Of a stretch of 64,000 nt of DNA, positions 11,763 to 22,535 are shown in pieces. Location of the stretch: NCBI GenBank assembly GCA_030844895.1, contig CM061233.1, positions 92,403,563 to 92,467,562 of the forward strand. Reading direction: 5' to 3'. Position 1 is the stretch's first letter. Each line of letters begins with the position of its first letter. Origin of the DNA: Ambrosia x helenae. Its lineage: Eukaryota; Streptophyta; Magnoliopsida; Asterales; Asteraceae. The position numbers and the translations under genes were made by a program. Under the pieces are notes generated by a model, which was given only the letters and a program-made list of their open reading frames with translations, was not told the origin of the DNA and ran no database searches.

Positions 11763-12751
11763 TAGTACTATTTATTGCTATGCTAGGCCCACACGGGTTA
11801 ATGATTAAGGTCATAAGTACACACTATCAACGATTAACAAGTAAAACACATACAAGAATTACGATTGTGAATATAGAATTCAACCTATATGTATAAGAAT
11901 ACTAATGAGGAAATTGACTTAAAAAAGTCTAAGGTATCTAGGGTTCTAAGGCATTAGGGTTTGCTAAGTCGATTTGGGGAATTAGAGTTTTTATGATAAA
12001 TCGAATTAATATAAAAGTTGTATATCAAAAATAATATGGCAAAGTTTGTAAATGTGGTTTAGGTAATATAATTATTACCAATTGAATATTTAGATAAAAA
12101 TATGTTTTGAATAATTAAGACAAAATAATTTAGTTAATTACTTTAACTAAATTATTGTAAACAAATACAATAATCATAAATATTTGAACAAATAATTATG
12201 AGTTGCACAATGATCCAAACAAATGAGGATTTAGACTTTCAAACATAAGAATATTTCTGTTTTATAAGAAAAAGTATTTATAAAACAGATGTTAAATAGT
12301 ATAAATAAATTAATGATTAATCATGTCTAATTAAACATAAATAAGAGTAAAAATGCAAGATATGATTCAAAAATATTGTTTTCATGAAAAATGAATACTT
12401 TCATCCTTTGGCAAAACTGGTCCCTCAATATTTAACCTAGTTAGTTTTATTATAATTCAGTTAGTTTTTCCTTTATAAAACTTAGCCAAGTTAACTAGAT
12501 TAACCTAAAATGTTTTTAAAACTTTATAAAACTTGAAATTTTTATAGAATCCATTCTGAATAACGTTTCAACATAGGCATTTGATTAAAACGTATACCCG
12601 ATCCATAATAAATGCAAATGATAAATTTTGAGTTCGTTCTTTTTATTAAATTTGAAAATGACAAAACTTATAGGGAGCAAAATAGGAACATTTAAATACA
12701 CAAAGGACTATAATTGACAACTTGTTAGAATATGAGGGTGGCGGTTGTCAC
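11763..12751 (-). mobile_element. 3' LTR (truncated) of a minus-strand gypsy element, family C
   Basis: 11763-12100 aligns with 19723-20200 of the LTR at 19197-20675. A segment of about 150 bp present on the right (about 19845-19995) is missing on the left, bounded by a shared GAATTCAACCTATA. The right end GGTTGTCACA at 12742-12751 is followed by CAGTCTCCCCTAC, the reverse complement of a polypurine tract. Beyond about 12100 the U3 parts of the two LTRs no longer match well. They are therefore either old or from two insertions of one family. Confidence 0.65.
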
Positions 12752-12908
12752 AGTCTCCCCTACTTTAGAAAATTTTGTCTCGAAATTTCTTTCAAGTGGA
12801 GATTTCTATGTAAAAAAACATTGTAACAAACAAAACAAAAAATAAATAAATAAATAAAAGTTTCAAAATCTTTGACAGTTGACCCAAAGTTAGAAAGCTG
12901 GGAGTTTA
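12752..12908 (-). mobile_element. Polypurine-tract side of family C internal region
   Basis: Starts with the purine tract (minus strand GTAGGGGAGACTG) and continues AAAATTTTGTCTCGAAATTTC, a phrase also found beside the family C LTR at 60616. The CACTA transposon interrupts it at 12912; it resumes at 18073. Confidence 0.6.
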
Positions 12909-12911
12909 TAA
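12909..12911. other. Target-site duplication TAA (left, CACTA)
   Basis: TAA directly precedes CACTACTAG at 12912 and is repeated directly after the right terminus at 18070-18072. A 3-bp duplication is diagnostic of the CACTA superfamily. Confidence 0.85.
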
Positions 12912-12927
12912 CACTACTAGAAAATGA

Positions 12928-13180
12928 GGCTAATGCAACTTTTTAGATGCAACCCTTTTCAATTGCGTTGCATTTGACTCTAATGCAACTTAGTTCAACA
13001 TAAAGGTTGCATTAAGATATCTAACGCAACCTTTTTAATAAAGAGTTGCAAAATTTGTTTGACATCGCAACCTTTTTATTTAAAAGTTGTGAATTGTACT
13101 AAGTTATGCAACTTTTTTTTTTAAAGTTGCAAAATTTATTATTATTTGTAATTTTTGTTAGAAATGTTGCAATGTTAAAA
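12928..13180. repeat. Left subterminal repeat cluster of the CACTA element
   Basis: About a dozen copies of TGCAAC or its complement GTTGCA, many within AAAAGGTTGCA or GCAACCTTTTT, spaced 10-30 bp. Such subterminal arrays bind the TNPA-type protein in En/Spm elements; that role is inferred from the family. Confidence 0.8.
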
Positions 13181-14459
13181 CTTATATGCAAAACATATAT
13201 GCAAGTCTAATTTTAAAAGTTAGGAAATTCCATGAAAATGGCAAAAAAAAAAACAAAAAAAATATAGAAGGTTTGATTTTTAGACAACTAAAAACTTCTA
13301 TTGTGTTGGCTATATTTGATTCTTTAATAATACTTTTTATAATAAAATAAACGGTAGGAATAAAGTAGGAATACTTGAAATTAGAAAATGAAGGCTGGAC
13401 ATTTGATATTAAAAAATAGTGCCACTACTTAACCCAAACTTTTTAAGAGAGGTGTATATATTGAAATGATTTTACCTAAAAATATATTATTTTATAAGTA
13501 TATGATAAAATTTAAATAAGAAAAATATTTTTTTTTATTTCCCATAAATACCAAAATACTCAAATAATTCTCCATCCCGCTCGATTTCCCCCCATATTTT
13601 TCCCCAAAATCTTGCCTGCTAATCTTCTCACAGGTTCCCTCTAATCTCAATACCAACCATCCAACCCTAATCATATCCCTCCATCTCCTTCGGCATCTCA
13701 AAAGTATCAAGGTTCAGGGATGCTACCATTGCAGGCCATTCCAAATCCTCTCGGCTTATAAGCAACACTGTGTAATCATGGCAATTTAGCTAGGGTTAGG
13801 TTTTGGCCACAATTTAAGGCAAGCCATGAAGATGGGTAGATTTAAGAGGGGGAAGGGCGAGGCATACCGTCTTGATTTTAGCCAACGCTTACAAAAGTTT
13901 TTTCGTTATCCCGGTCTTCTAATAGTTTCAATTCAGGTCTTCTCCTAACTATATATTAAAGTGTAATTAGAGATTTGGGGCAGTGTGATGTTTTTGTTGC
14001 ATAATAACTTTATTTTCAGCAAATTGGGTTCTTGATTTTACCATTGTTGCATTTTGATATCTGTCAAATGACTTATTGACTTTATCAATCATGCAGTTTC
14101 TATCTATGCTACAACATTGACTCATTGATTTATGTTGATAGCTCTAACTGATGCAAGTCTTAAGTGGCTTTAGGTTAGATTACAGTTTAAAGTTTCCCAT
14201 ATGTTCAGCTAAAATGAATGATTCTTATTTGAATGTTTTAAGAAAACTAATTATTTAATTTTGTTATCGTAAAACCAGCTTTGCATAGATGGACTCGTTC
14301 CCCATAGCGTACCTTATGTGTTCAATTTTGTGTATTGTGTGTGTGAATGCCATTTGAGCCTATAAAAACATAAGAATTTAAACAAGTCTGTTTTTTCCTT
14401 TTCTTGAAAATATATATATTAGTAATCATGTAAATGATATTTAAGGACTCAGGGACGAA

Positions 14460-14612
14460 GCTTCCACCGTCTTTTGGCGCAGTGGTAGAATTTTGCGATT
14501 TTCATGAGTAAATTGAGTCCGTGTTCAGTTCGGCCCCCACCGATTTGATCTTCCGGTCACTACTGCTAAAAAAAATTGAGTCCAGCCCCCACCGATTCGA
14601 GAACCAAGCTTC
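14460..14612 (+). repeat. Possible tRNA-derived SINE remnant
   Basis: TGGCGCAGTGGTAG at 14474-14487 fits the Pol III A box very well. No matching B box follows; the next 100 bp carry only short repeats of CCCCCACCGATT and AAGCTTC. It may be a decayed SINE head carried inside the CACTA element, or chance. Confidence 0.3.
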
Positions 14613-17242
14613 GCCACCGTTTAAGGTATTCAAGTCTGTTTGATATTTTCAAATTTGTTTCAAACCTTTTAATTTATAGTTTAGAATTGTTTGTTACCTT
14701 GGATTAGTATATGTTTTTATGGTTGTATTCTTTTGTTTTTCTAATGATTGTTTTTACTGATGATGCCTCTGTTTATAGAATTATAGGAAACTGATGATAT
14801 TTATTTCTTGGTCTTAACAGAGGTGGAAAAACTACATTTCCTTGTATGTTCGATGATAATGGATTTCACATATGGTTTTTATTGTTTGATTGTAGGAATA
14901 ATAGTTTACTCTTAAAGATAAAATGTGTTATTGTGTGTTTATATCCGGTTAATACTTCTATTTTTGTGTGCATAGATATTTACTTCACTTCATATATTGA
15001 AATATTTGTTATTGCTATTATATGTTGAAAAGTTTTTTTTTTTTGGCTATTTTAATTTTATTCTATAAACACTCCATCCACTGATTTACTTCCATCCACT
15101 ACATCTTTTTTTCATAAGATTTGATTTATTTGTGTAGAAGGAAAAGCAAAGTCATTGAAGCAACCCAAAGTTCAGAAGAAAAATATGATCAGTAATCATT
15201 CTGTTTGTACTTTTATTTTCATATTTTGTATTCATTGTATATGATTGATATTATAGTTCTAAAGACAAGTCTGTTCTAAGGACATACCTTTCAAAGAAAA
15301 AAAGTTTGTTCTAAAGACAAGTCTTAAGTTATTTTTTAGATTGTGATTCAATTTCTATTGTGTTCTTAATTTTGTTATGCACAATTTTCAATTCATATAC
15401 ATGTTGTGTTTTTTGTATATTTTTGTAAAATATTGTATATGCTGATTTGTTTAAGAAGTGTAGGTGATGGCCAGTTGAGTGCAACTTTATTCAGGTCATT
15501 TTAAACCGGTTCAGGGTGAAATTCATATGATTTTAAGTTGTTAAATATAATTTTGTTGTATTAATTGTTGCATGTCATTCCACTTCTAGTTCTTGATGAT
15601 TATTTGTGTAATGAAGAAAGGTGAATTGTCTCTTGCTGATGTGAATACTCAACTGAAGTGGAACATCAAAACTTATATCAAAGTGAAAACATGGTAATTT
15701 ATTCCTTTAGTTGAAGCCCGCATTCTGTGTTTGGGGTTGAAGCCTACAAGAACACTAGTTTATGCAATGTAAGATCATTCATGTTAGACATTCTTTGTTG
15801 GTCGTGTTCTATTTTATATTGTTCACCACAAGGTCAATCTCCATTTTATATTTCGAAATATCTGATTAACTCAACCCAATTTACCTAAAACCCCAAGAAA
15901 ACTTAGTACTCAAACTGTTATAAAATTTAATTAGAGATCATTTTAATAGAAAAAATACGACATATTAGTTAGTAGTCAAAGTTGTTCCATATTTTGATAC
16001 GTATGTTATTTCTTGTATTGGTGTTTATTCCTTCATATTGGTGAATCTACTATTCAGGGTTGTTTAACAACTTTAATATAAGTTTTTCTTTGAGACTTCA
16101 CAATTTTTTTATTATTATCTGTTATATAAATTGTGTTGTAGAAAAAGAATGTTATTTTAATGTGAGATTTGAGTAATTTGGTCTTTTTTTTGCAGGCATA
16201 CGTCTAAAGATTATTGGTTTACTGTTTGTCAGTTTTGTGTATATATAATATATATATATTTACTTCTTCTCTGCTAAAAATTGGTTCAAGATATGAAGTA
16301 ACAAACTACACGAGACATGCAAATACATGTTTTAAGTTGAATTTTATTTCATCGTCGGATTTTGCGAATGCGTATTGTTGTTTGTTTGTTACATATGCCT
16401 GACCTTGATATTTTGAAAATAAATTGCAGGCCTTTGTATCTGTAGACTGTCCAGGCTCTTCCTTGTATCGAACTACCGATGTTTGCTTGTGAGTTATGAC
16501 ACATATATAAGGTAATAAAAATGTTGTTCTGGTGTGCTATACGATGCCTAATTTACATATTGTATCCATGCATTTTTACTTAGCGTATACATGTAGGAAC
16601 TTTTTAGGGGTATAGATGGCGATCTTATACCTGTTGGAAGATCATAGCTGCAAGATCTTAATTGGGTTACCCGATTCCCAAATTTCCCATTCCAATGACC
16701 AAACCAATCAACGTCAAATAAATCGAAACAAATTATATTCAACTTAAATTTCCCAAATATTAAATAGGTTGGTCAGTTAATCTTTTATCAGTTAAGTCGA
16801 CATGCCAAGCTTATTCAAAATTACGCATCATAGGTGAAATAAAAAAAAAATATGATTTTATAGTTTGTATTTGTATTACTTGTGGTCAATCAAAATTGCG
16901 AATGTTTAAAATGTTTATAGGGATTTGTGCTACCAAACTTATGTGTATTCTTGCACATGCTTAACATTTTATATTACTCAGTCACCTGAACTTGAACTAG
17001 GGGATTCATTTTCTTTGTAGAAACAACTCTTGACATGGTAAGTAATTTTAATTTGCAAGTGTAATATGATGGTGTCAAGTGAATCGAACATGTTTCTTTA
17101 ATGCATAAAAAGCTTAACTTATTTTAATTACTTGTTTGGTTTACATATCTTAATTAGATGTTAATGTCATGTTTCATAGTTAGTTTCGGATATTTATAAA
17201 CCTCTCCTAATGATGTGTAACTATGTTTGTCATATATGACAG

Positions 17243-17407
17243 GGTGGGCTTATGGAATCATTAAAAGTGAGTTTTGAAGTTGAAAACCCACATTTGATTG
17301 AAATGCAAAATAAATTGAAGACGACCATCAACGTAAAAAAGTTCAAATGTATGCAGGAAGATGTTGACAACCAACGAGCAAACATAGATGCGAAGCATTA
17401 TGGTTAA
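17243..17407 (+). pseudogene. Exon-like open segment inside CACTA element
   Basis: An open stretch of 54 codons ends at TAA (17405-17407) and is preceded by a good acceptor (TATATGACAG). It reads GGLMESLKVSFEVENPHL and onward through a charged segment with KFKCMQEDVDNQRANID. It has no start codon of its own at the 5' edge, so it resembles a last exon, either of a transposon-encoded gene or of captured host sequence. I do not recognise the family. Other exon-like pieces may lie at 15140-15190 and 15620-15690, but I could not assemble a gene. Confidence 0.3.
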
Positions 17408-17413
17408 GCTGCT

Positions 17414-17562
17414 GATAAGAGTACTTCAAGATCTTAGAGACGAGTGAGAGGCTTTTGTTACTTTTTATCAGTGTAATGGACAACTTTGATAGGAGTACTT
17501 CAAGATCTTAGAGATGAGTAAGAGGCTTTTGTTAGTTTTTATTAGTGTAATTAACAACTTTA
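17414..17562 (+). repeat. 74-bp tandem duplication
   Basis: GAGTACTTCAAGATCTTAGA begins near 17419 and again near 17493, with the following GAGGCTTTTGTTA and TTAGTGTAAT segments also repeated. Two diverged copies lie just downstream of the exon-like segment. Confidence 0.75.
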
Positions 17563-17699
17563 TTTTGATTACATTGTTATATTGAGTTTTGACATATGTC
17601 AAATTATGATATAAGATATCTAATATATTAATGTTAGTATTGTGTTGATGTAATTGGGATACCATTCATGTTAATAGAATTTTTGGACTTTAATAATAA

Positions 17700-18055
17700 T
17701 GCTATAGAGTTGCGTTTGGCTAAAAAAAGGTTGCTTTTGCTGTATCTAAAATCTAATAAAAGTGTTGCATTTGATGTATAAAAAGGTTGCATTTGAGTTA
17801 GCAAAGGTTGCAATTAAGTGTTAGAAAAGTAGTAAAAAAAAGTTGCATTTGCATATTAAAAAGGTTGCATCATAAAAAGGTTGCATTCAAATAGTAAATG
17901 CAACTCTTCTAAAAAAAGTTGCATTATCTAACAAAAAGGTTGCATTAGATCTAATGCAACTTCACCTAATGAAGCCCTTGATAAAAGGTTGCATTAGGCC
18001 TAGTGCAACCTTTTCAAGGCCTAATGCAACAGTTTACCGGGGTTGCATTAGCTTC
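17700..18055. repeat. Right subterminal repeat cluster of the CACTA element
   Basis: At least fifteen copies of AAAAGGTTGCATT or the reverse, denser than in the left cluster. They end next to the right terminal inverted repeat at 18042-18069. Confidence 0.85.
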
Positions 18056-18072
18056 ATTTTCTTGTAGTGTAA

Positions 18073-19196
18073 TGAGAAAGTAACTGGTGAGGGCAGAGGC
18101 GCTGATGAAGCAGTCTCCCCTACAATAGAAAGGTTTCTGACTGAACTTTATTAGGGTATGCAACAAGAATCCAAATAACCGAGAGTGTAAGAGTACACAA
18201 GGTTTGTGTTTTCTTTGTTGGTGGTCAAAAGAAAGACTTGAGAAAGACAAATTTAAGCTTGTGTAAAAAAATTTCTTGACTAAAGAGAAAAAGAAACTGA
18301 TAGCCGTTGGTTAATGACCTATTAAAGAGGTCGGTTTCAACGCTATTAAACAATCCAAAATGCAATGGAAAATAATAGGGTAGGTTCTTGGTAAGACTCC
18401 TAGTCCGCTCCCGCAGTATCGTTAGTGCTTATATATAGGGTGTACCGCAGCTAACCCACCACACCACCGACACTAGGGTGTTATGCTTTTCGATAACACT
18501 AACATAATTTATTCAAGAGATAATGCGTTCAACCAATATGTAATAGATACTGTAATGAAATAATGTTCAATCTTGACATGGTTAGAGGTCCTTCCCATTC
18601 GGGTTCACCCTTTAACCGTAATGAGAATAATGTGTAAGTATAAGACATGGTTAGAGGTCTTTCACCTTTCGGGTTCACCCTTAACCAGCAAATTTCTATT
18701 CATATCGTTGGACTCTAAACAACCATATTGATAAACTCTGAGGTTACACCGTTCCCCTCAGGACTCGAAGATGTATTTCAAAATTGAAGACTATGGTGGA
18801 GTGAAACCAGTCACCAAGTTAAGGATATCACTCCCAGCTTAGTGGCTAAGTTTCTTTTTGGAGCAAATATTCTTTGAGGTGTGGATGTCACTCCTATCCC
18901 AAAGACATATTCCAAACATATATAACACATAGGGGAGTGAAACTAAACACCAAGGTATAGATGTCACTCCTTACTTGGTGATATCGTTTCGTTTGTGAAA
19001 TACGAGTGTCTTCTTCTCCAAGCAAAATACCGAAAGAATAACGAGAAAGAATCATAGCGAAAAATATCTTGAAAGAAAATATAAGAAATAAGAGAAATAT
19101 ACACGAGAGGACTCGTGAAAGTAAGCTTAGTTATAGTCTAGGCTAAAAGGCATTCTAATAACCTAATTTCCTATAACCATGGCTCTGATACCAATC
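18073..19196 (-). mobile_element. Internal region and primer site of family C element
   Basis: Continuation of the interrupted internal region. A second purine tract (CAGTCTCCCCTAC, 18111-18123) repeats the one beside the LTR at 12752. The primer site on the minus strand is at 19181-19193 (TGGTATCAGAGCC). The part just before it (AACCTAATTTCCTATAACCATGG) is nearly identical to 62377-62402. No gag or pol is present: total internal length is only about 1.3 kb, so the element is fully non-autonomous. It contains a TATA-like block with GGGTGTACCGCAGC at about 18430-18450, which recurs inverted at 57873-57892. Confidence 0.7.
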
Positions 19197-20675
19197 TGTA
19201 ACACCCCAACCGATGGCGGAAACATCGAGGTGTCACGTAGTGACGATTGTTCAAGAGCTCATGGACTAAAATTGTAAATATTGATACATTTATTAAATAG
19301 TTTATTACATTGAAATGAAATACAACGATTCTAAATGCCAACTAACTGAAATACAATGAATCCAAAATCTAAGTAAAATCCCAAAAGCTTAAAAGTCATC
19401 TCATAAATAACCTGAAACATGTACGAAAATAGTATATGTCAATACAAAAATGTATTGGTGAGCATACCCTGTTTTGAATACATATAGTAGAAAAAGAGTT
19501 TCGCAATTCATGTGTTATACTGTCTACAATTTAATGTTCAAGTTGTGTACAAATGCTACCCAAAATCAAACCTTTAGTTTCAAGAATCAAGAATCACATA
19601 TATATAGTATCCGCTCATAAGTATTATTATATATAGTAGGCGACAAGAGAATATCGTTCACACATAACAATAACCAAGGACTTAACTCGAACACGTAAGT
19701 CAACAAGGGGTATATACCATAGTACTATTTACTTCTATGCTAGGCCCACACCGGGTTAATGATTAAGGTCATAAGTACACACTATCAGCGATCAACAAGT
19801 AAAACACATACAAGAATTGCGATTGTGAATATAGAATAAAACATGATTAAGTGAGTGAAGTAATAAGCGTAGATGAGTCACCCCAAAAGTGTAAAACATG
19901 AAAAGGGGGAAAGATATACTCACAGTTTTGCTAAGCGCGTTAAAATCAAACTTAAGCGGTCGTGAGCTAATAATGGGAATTCTGAGGAATTCAACCTATA
20001 ATGTATAAGAATACTAATAAGTAAATATCTAAAAACTCTAAGGTATCTAAGGTTTTAAGGCATTAGGGTTTGCCAAGTCGAATTGGGGAATTAGAGTTTT
20101 TATGATAAATCGAATTAATATAAAAGTTGTATATCAAAAATAATATGTCAACGTTTGTAAATGTGGTTTAGGTAATATAACTATTACCAATTGAATATTT
20201 AGATAAAAAGTAATTGAAATCATTTTGGACAAAAGAATTAAATTAATAAATCTGATTTGGAGTATAATGATTATTGTATTTAAATAAGCATAAATACAAC
20301 AAAAATACAATATATGATTCAAAAATTATAATTTTTAGAAAAATGAAAACATTCTGATGAAAAATACTTAGAATAAATTTTCCATAATTTTTCTCAATTT
20401 ATTTACATTTAAAACTGATTTAATGAATTTAAATCATGTTTAAATGATTATAAATTATAAATTCAATAAAAATAAAAGTTTTCTGGATAAATAATTTTTA
20501 TATTAGTTTCTGATATTAAGAAATAATTTCCCAAAAAGTTTGAGATTTCATTAAAAACGAATTTTTAATCAATTAATTATGATTAAAACAATTTAAATTA
20601 AGAAAAATACGAAAGTAATGTATTTTCCAGAAAATAAAAAAGTTATAATTTTATTTAGGGTGTCAAGATGTTACA
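19197..20675 (-). mobile_element. 5' LTR of family C element (1479 bp)
   Basis: On the plus strand it opens TGTAACACCCCAACCGATGG at 19197 and closes GATGTTACA at 20675; both are shared with the LTRs at 58013 and 62417 and, in the opposite orientation, with the LTR ending at 41680. It is much shorter than those relatives, mostly through loss of U3 and R sequence. The primer site adjoins it at 19181-19193. Confidence 0.75.
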
Positions 20676-20800
20676 CCTAAATTTTCATAATTTTTTGATC
20701 AAAAATGAATTTAATATGAATATTCTAAGTTTATATGTATTATAAATGTATATAATAATAAAATGAATTTAAATGCTGAATATTCTAAGTAATGTATTTT

Positions 20801-21337
20801 CCAGGAGGTCACCCATCCTAGTACTACTCCCACCGGAGCACGCTTAACTGTGGAGTTTTCATGTGCTCCACAGACAACTAAGCCCAAGCGTGTTGGTGAT
20901 TTATGAGGCAGGATATTACTTATGAACCAAGATCTCTCCTGTCCATGGGAGATGTGGGATATGCCAGGGTGTTACAATAACCCCCCCCCCCCCTCTCAGG
21001 GACACGTCGTCCTTGATGAGGTTTGCCCTACCATCCCGGATGGTACATGAGTGGCTCTGGTACCAATCTGTAGCACCCCGCCTCTAATATCATCCATTAT
21101 TGTCCGCTTTGTCCACTAGAAGCTCACGTATTTGTTTTGGTTGCCCAAGTGAAAACTTCCCAGGAGGTCACCCATCCTAGTACTACTCCCACCTGAGCAC
21201 GCTTAACTATGGAGTTTTCATGTGCTCCACGACCAACTAAGCCCAAAACGCCTTGGTGATTTATGAGGCAGGACATTACTTATGAACCAAGATCTCTCCT
21301 GTCCACGGGAGATGTGGGATATGCCTAGGGTGTTACA
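20801..21337 (-). mobile_element. Cassandra-type TRIM retrotransposon with 5S rRNA sequence in its LTRs
   Basis: Minus-strand element. The right (5') LTR is 21069-21337, opening TGTAACACCCTAGGC and closing GGGGTGCTACA. The primer site TGGTACCAGAGCC is at 21053-21065. A polypurine tract of thirteen G follows the left LTR at 20981-20993. Both LTRs contain the 3' half of 5S rRNA, including AGTTAAGCGTGCT, GAGTAGTACTAGGATGGG and TGACCTCCTGG. This layout defines Cassandra. The left (3') LTR is cut at 20801 within the 5S segment, so the element is incomplete. It has no coding capacity and would need proteins from other elements. Confidence 0.93.
21157..21228 (-). repeat. 5S rRNA-derived segment in Cassandra LTR (intact copy)
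   Basis: Reverse complement of the plant 5S rRNA 3' half. It covers the A-box region (AGTTAAGCGTGCTC), the intermediate element and the C box (GGATGGGTGACC), so the Pol III internal promoter elements remain recognisable. The partner copy in the truncated LTR is at 20801-20872. It is not a functional 5S gene: the 5' half has diverged and the surroundings are an LTR. Confidence 0.88.
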
Positions 21338-22535
21338 ACAACCCATTTTATTTAACCTCATGAAAGATTAAGAATACTTGTTCCTACCAAAACGAATGCA
21401 AATTGGAATTTAAAACACATCTCAACACCAACCAATGCACCCATACAATTGTAACACCTAACACAAAAAATAAATTGACATACAAAATTTTAAACAACAT
21501 CTAGTCACTAACCTTCAGCAAGACTCAATGTCTCTAGTGTTTTACTCCAAGCCCTAAAGAAAATCAAACAGCAAACCTAATTCATGTTATGCATTAAACA
21601 ATCAAGGGTGAGTAATAAAAGATTGAGTAAGAAAATGGATATCAAATATGAAACCAATAAAACTTATAAAATAGATACCAAAAGAGGAACACATAATTTG
21701 CAAATGAGAAAGACTGGTGTAACTGTGTGAATTTGCAAATGTTGCCTCCTGAATGACTAATGCCGAGTATATAGAGGGTGGAGACCAGAAACGTAGGGCA
21801 CATTCAATTCGCATATTCACATTGCTCCAACCATTCAATTCACCAACGATTAAGTATATAAAGTCTTCAATTATTATGATATTCAAGTGTCATTGATATT
21901 TAAGTTAACTAACTCATCAACTCCCATGTCATTAAGGATTTCATTTTAAACCACTCAATGTATGATTCAATGCTGGAACGGTTTCAAAAACTTTTGGGAT
22001 CAAAGGTTGTGCAGCATTAGTTATTTGTATAATATCTATCAAATGTTGTACATTAGGGGCAAAAATGGAAGAAATTTGTAAAAAATGATAAGATAGGCTT
22101 GAGACTCTTTGGATGTCATCTTAAAAAGATGGTAAAATTACTACTTTGTACATCGAGTTTCTTTAATATAGTATAGTATAATATAATATAGATATAGATA
22201 TAGATATAGATATAGATATAGATATAGATATAGAGAAGAATCATATGTCAAACAAAAAATTTTAACATACCAAACTCTTGTTGTGCTCTATGAAAGTTTA
22301 AACATGCTTGATTCTTTTCAAATAAATTGCCTTTTTTCTTCATTATCAGATGAAACACGATATGAAGATTGAGTAGAAAGTTGACTTTTTGCACAAAGCT
22401 AAACAACTTTAACTAGAATAGGAAAGATGATTTAGAAAATTCAAAAGAAAAAAATACAACACATTTACGACATACTAACAACAAAGAAAACATAAAAGAT
22501 GTAATCTATATCTATCTATATCTATATCTATACTA
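21338..22535. other. AT-rich spacer with a hexamer microsatellite
   Basis: No gene or element is recognised here apart from a (TATAGA)n microsatellite at about 22184-22236 and a related TATATC-rich tract at 22505-22535 abutting the Helitron. The 94-codon frame at 21602-21886 has no domain, and its composition is that of background. Confidence 0.5.

Larger units (their letters stand above)
12912..18069. mobile_element. CACTA (En/Spm) DNA transposon, non-autonomous, 5158 bp
   Basis: The left end starts CACTACTAGAAAATGA and the right end, reversed, starts CACTACAAGAAAATGA; 26 of the first 28 bases match. The flanking TAA is duplicated. Both subterminal regions are full of GGTTGCATT words in both orientations, the usual transposase-binding layout. 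No frame in the interior exceeds about 75 codons and I find no transposase, so it depends on a partner in trans. The interior holds exon-like sequence (for example 17243-17407) and an A-box-like remnant at 14466. The element sits inside the internal region of a gypsy element and is younger than it. Confidence 0.92.

Noticed and set aside
14474..14487. A-box match as a tRNA gene or intact SINE
   Set aside because: No B box at the proper distance and no terminator, so it is kept only as a low-confidence remnant.
20801..21228. 5S rRNA gene
   Set aside because: Only the 3' half is well conserved, and the sequence lies within LTRs with a primer site and purine tract, so it is Cassandra.
22184..22236. 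Hexamer tract (TATAGA)n as a telomere-like repeat
   Set aside because: Sequence is unlike plant telomere TTTAGGG; it is an ordinary microsatellite.
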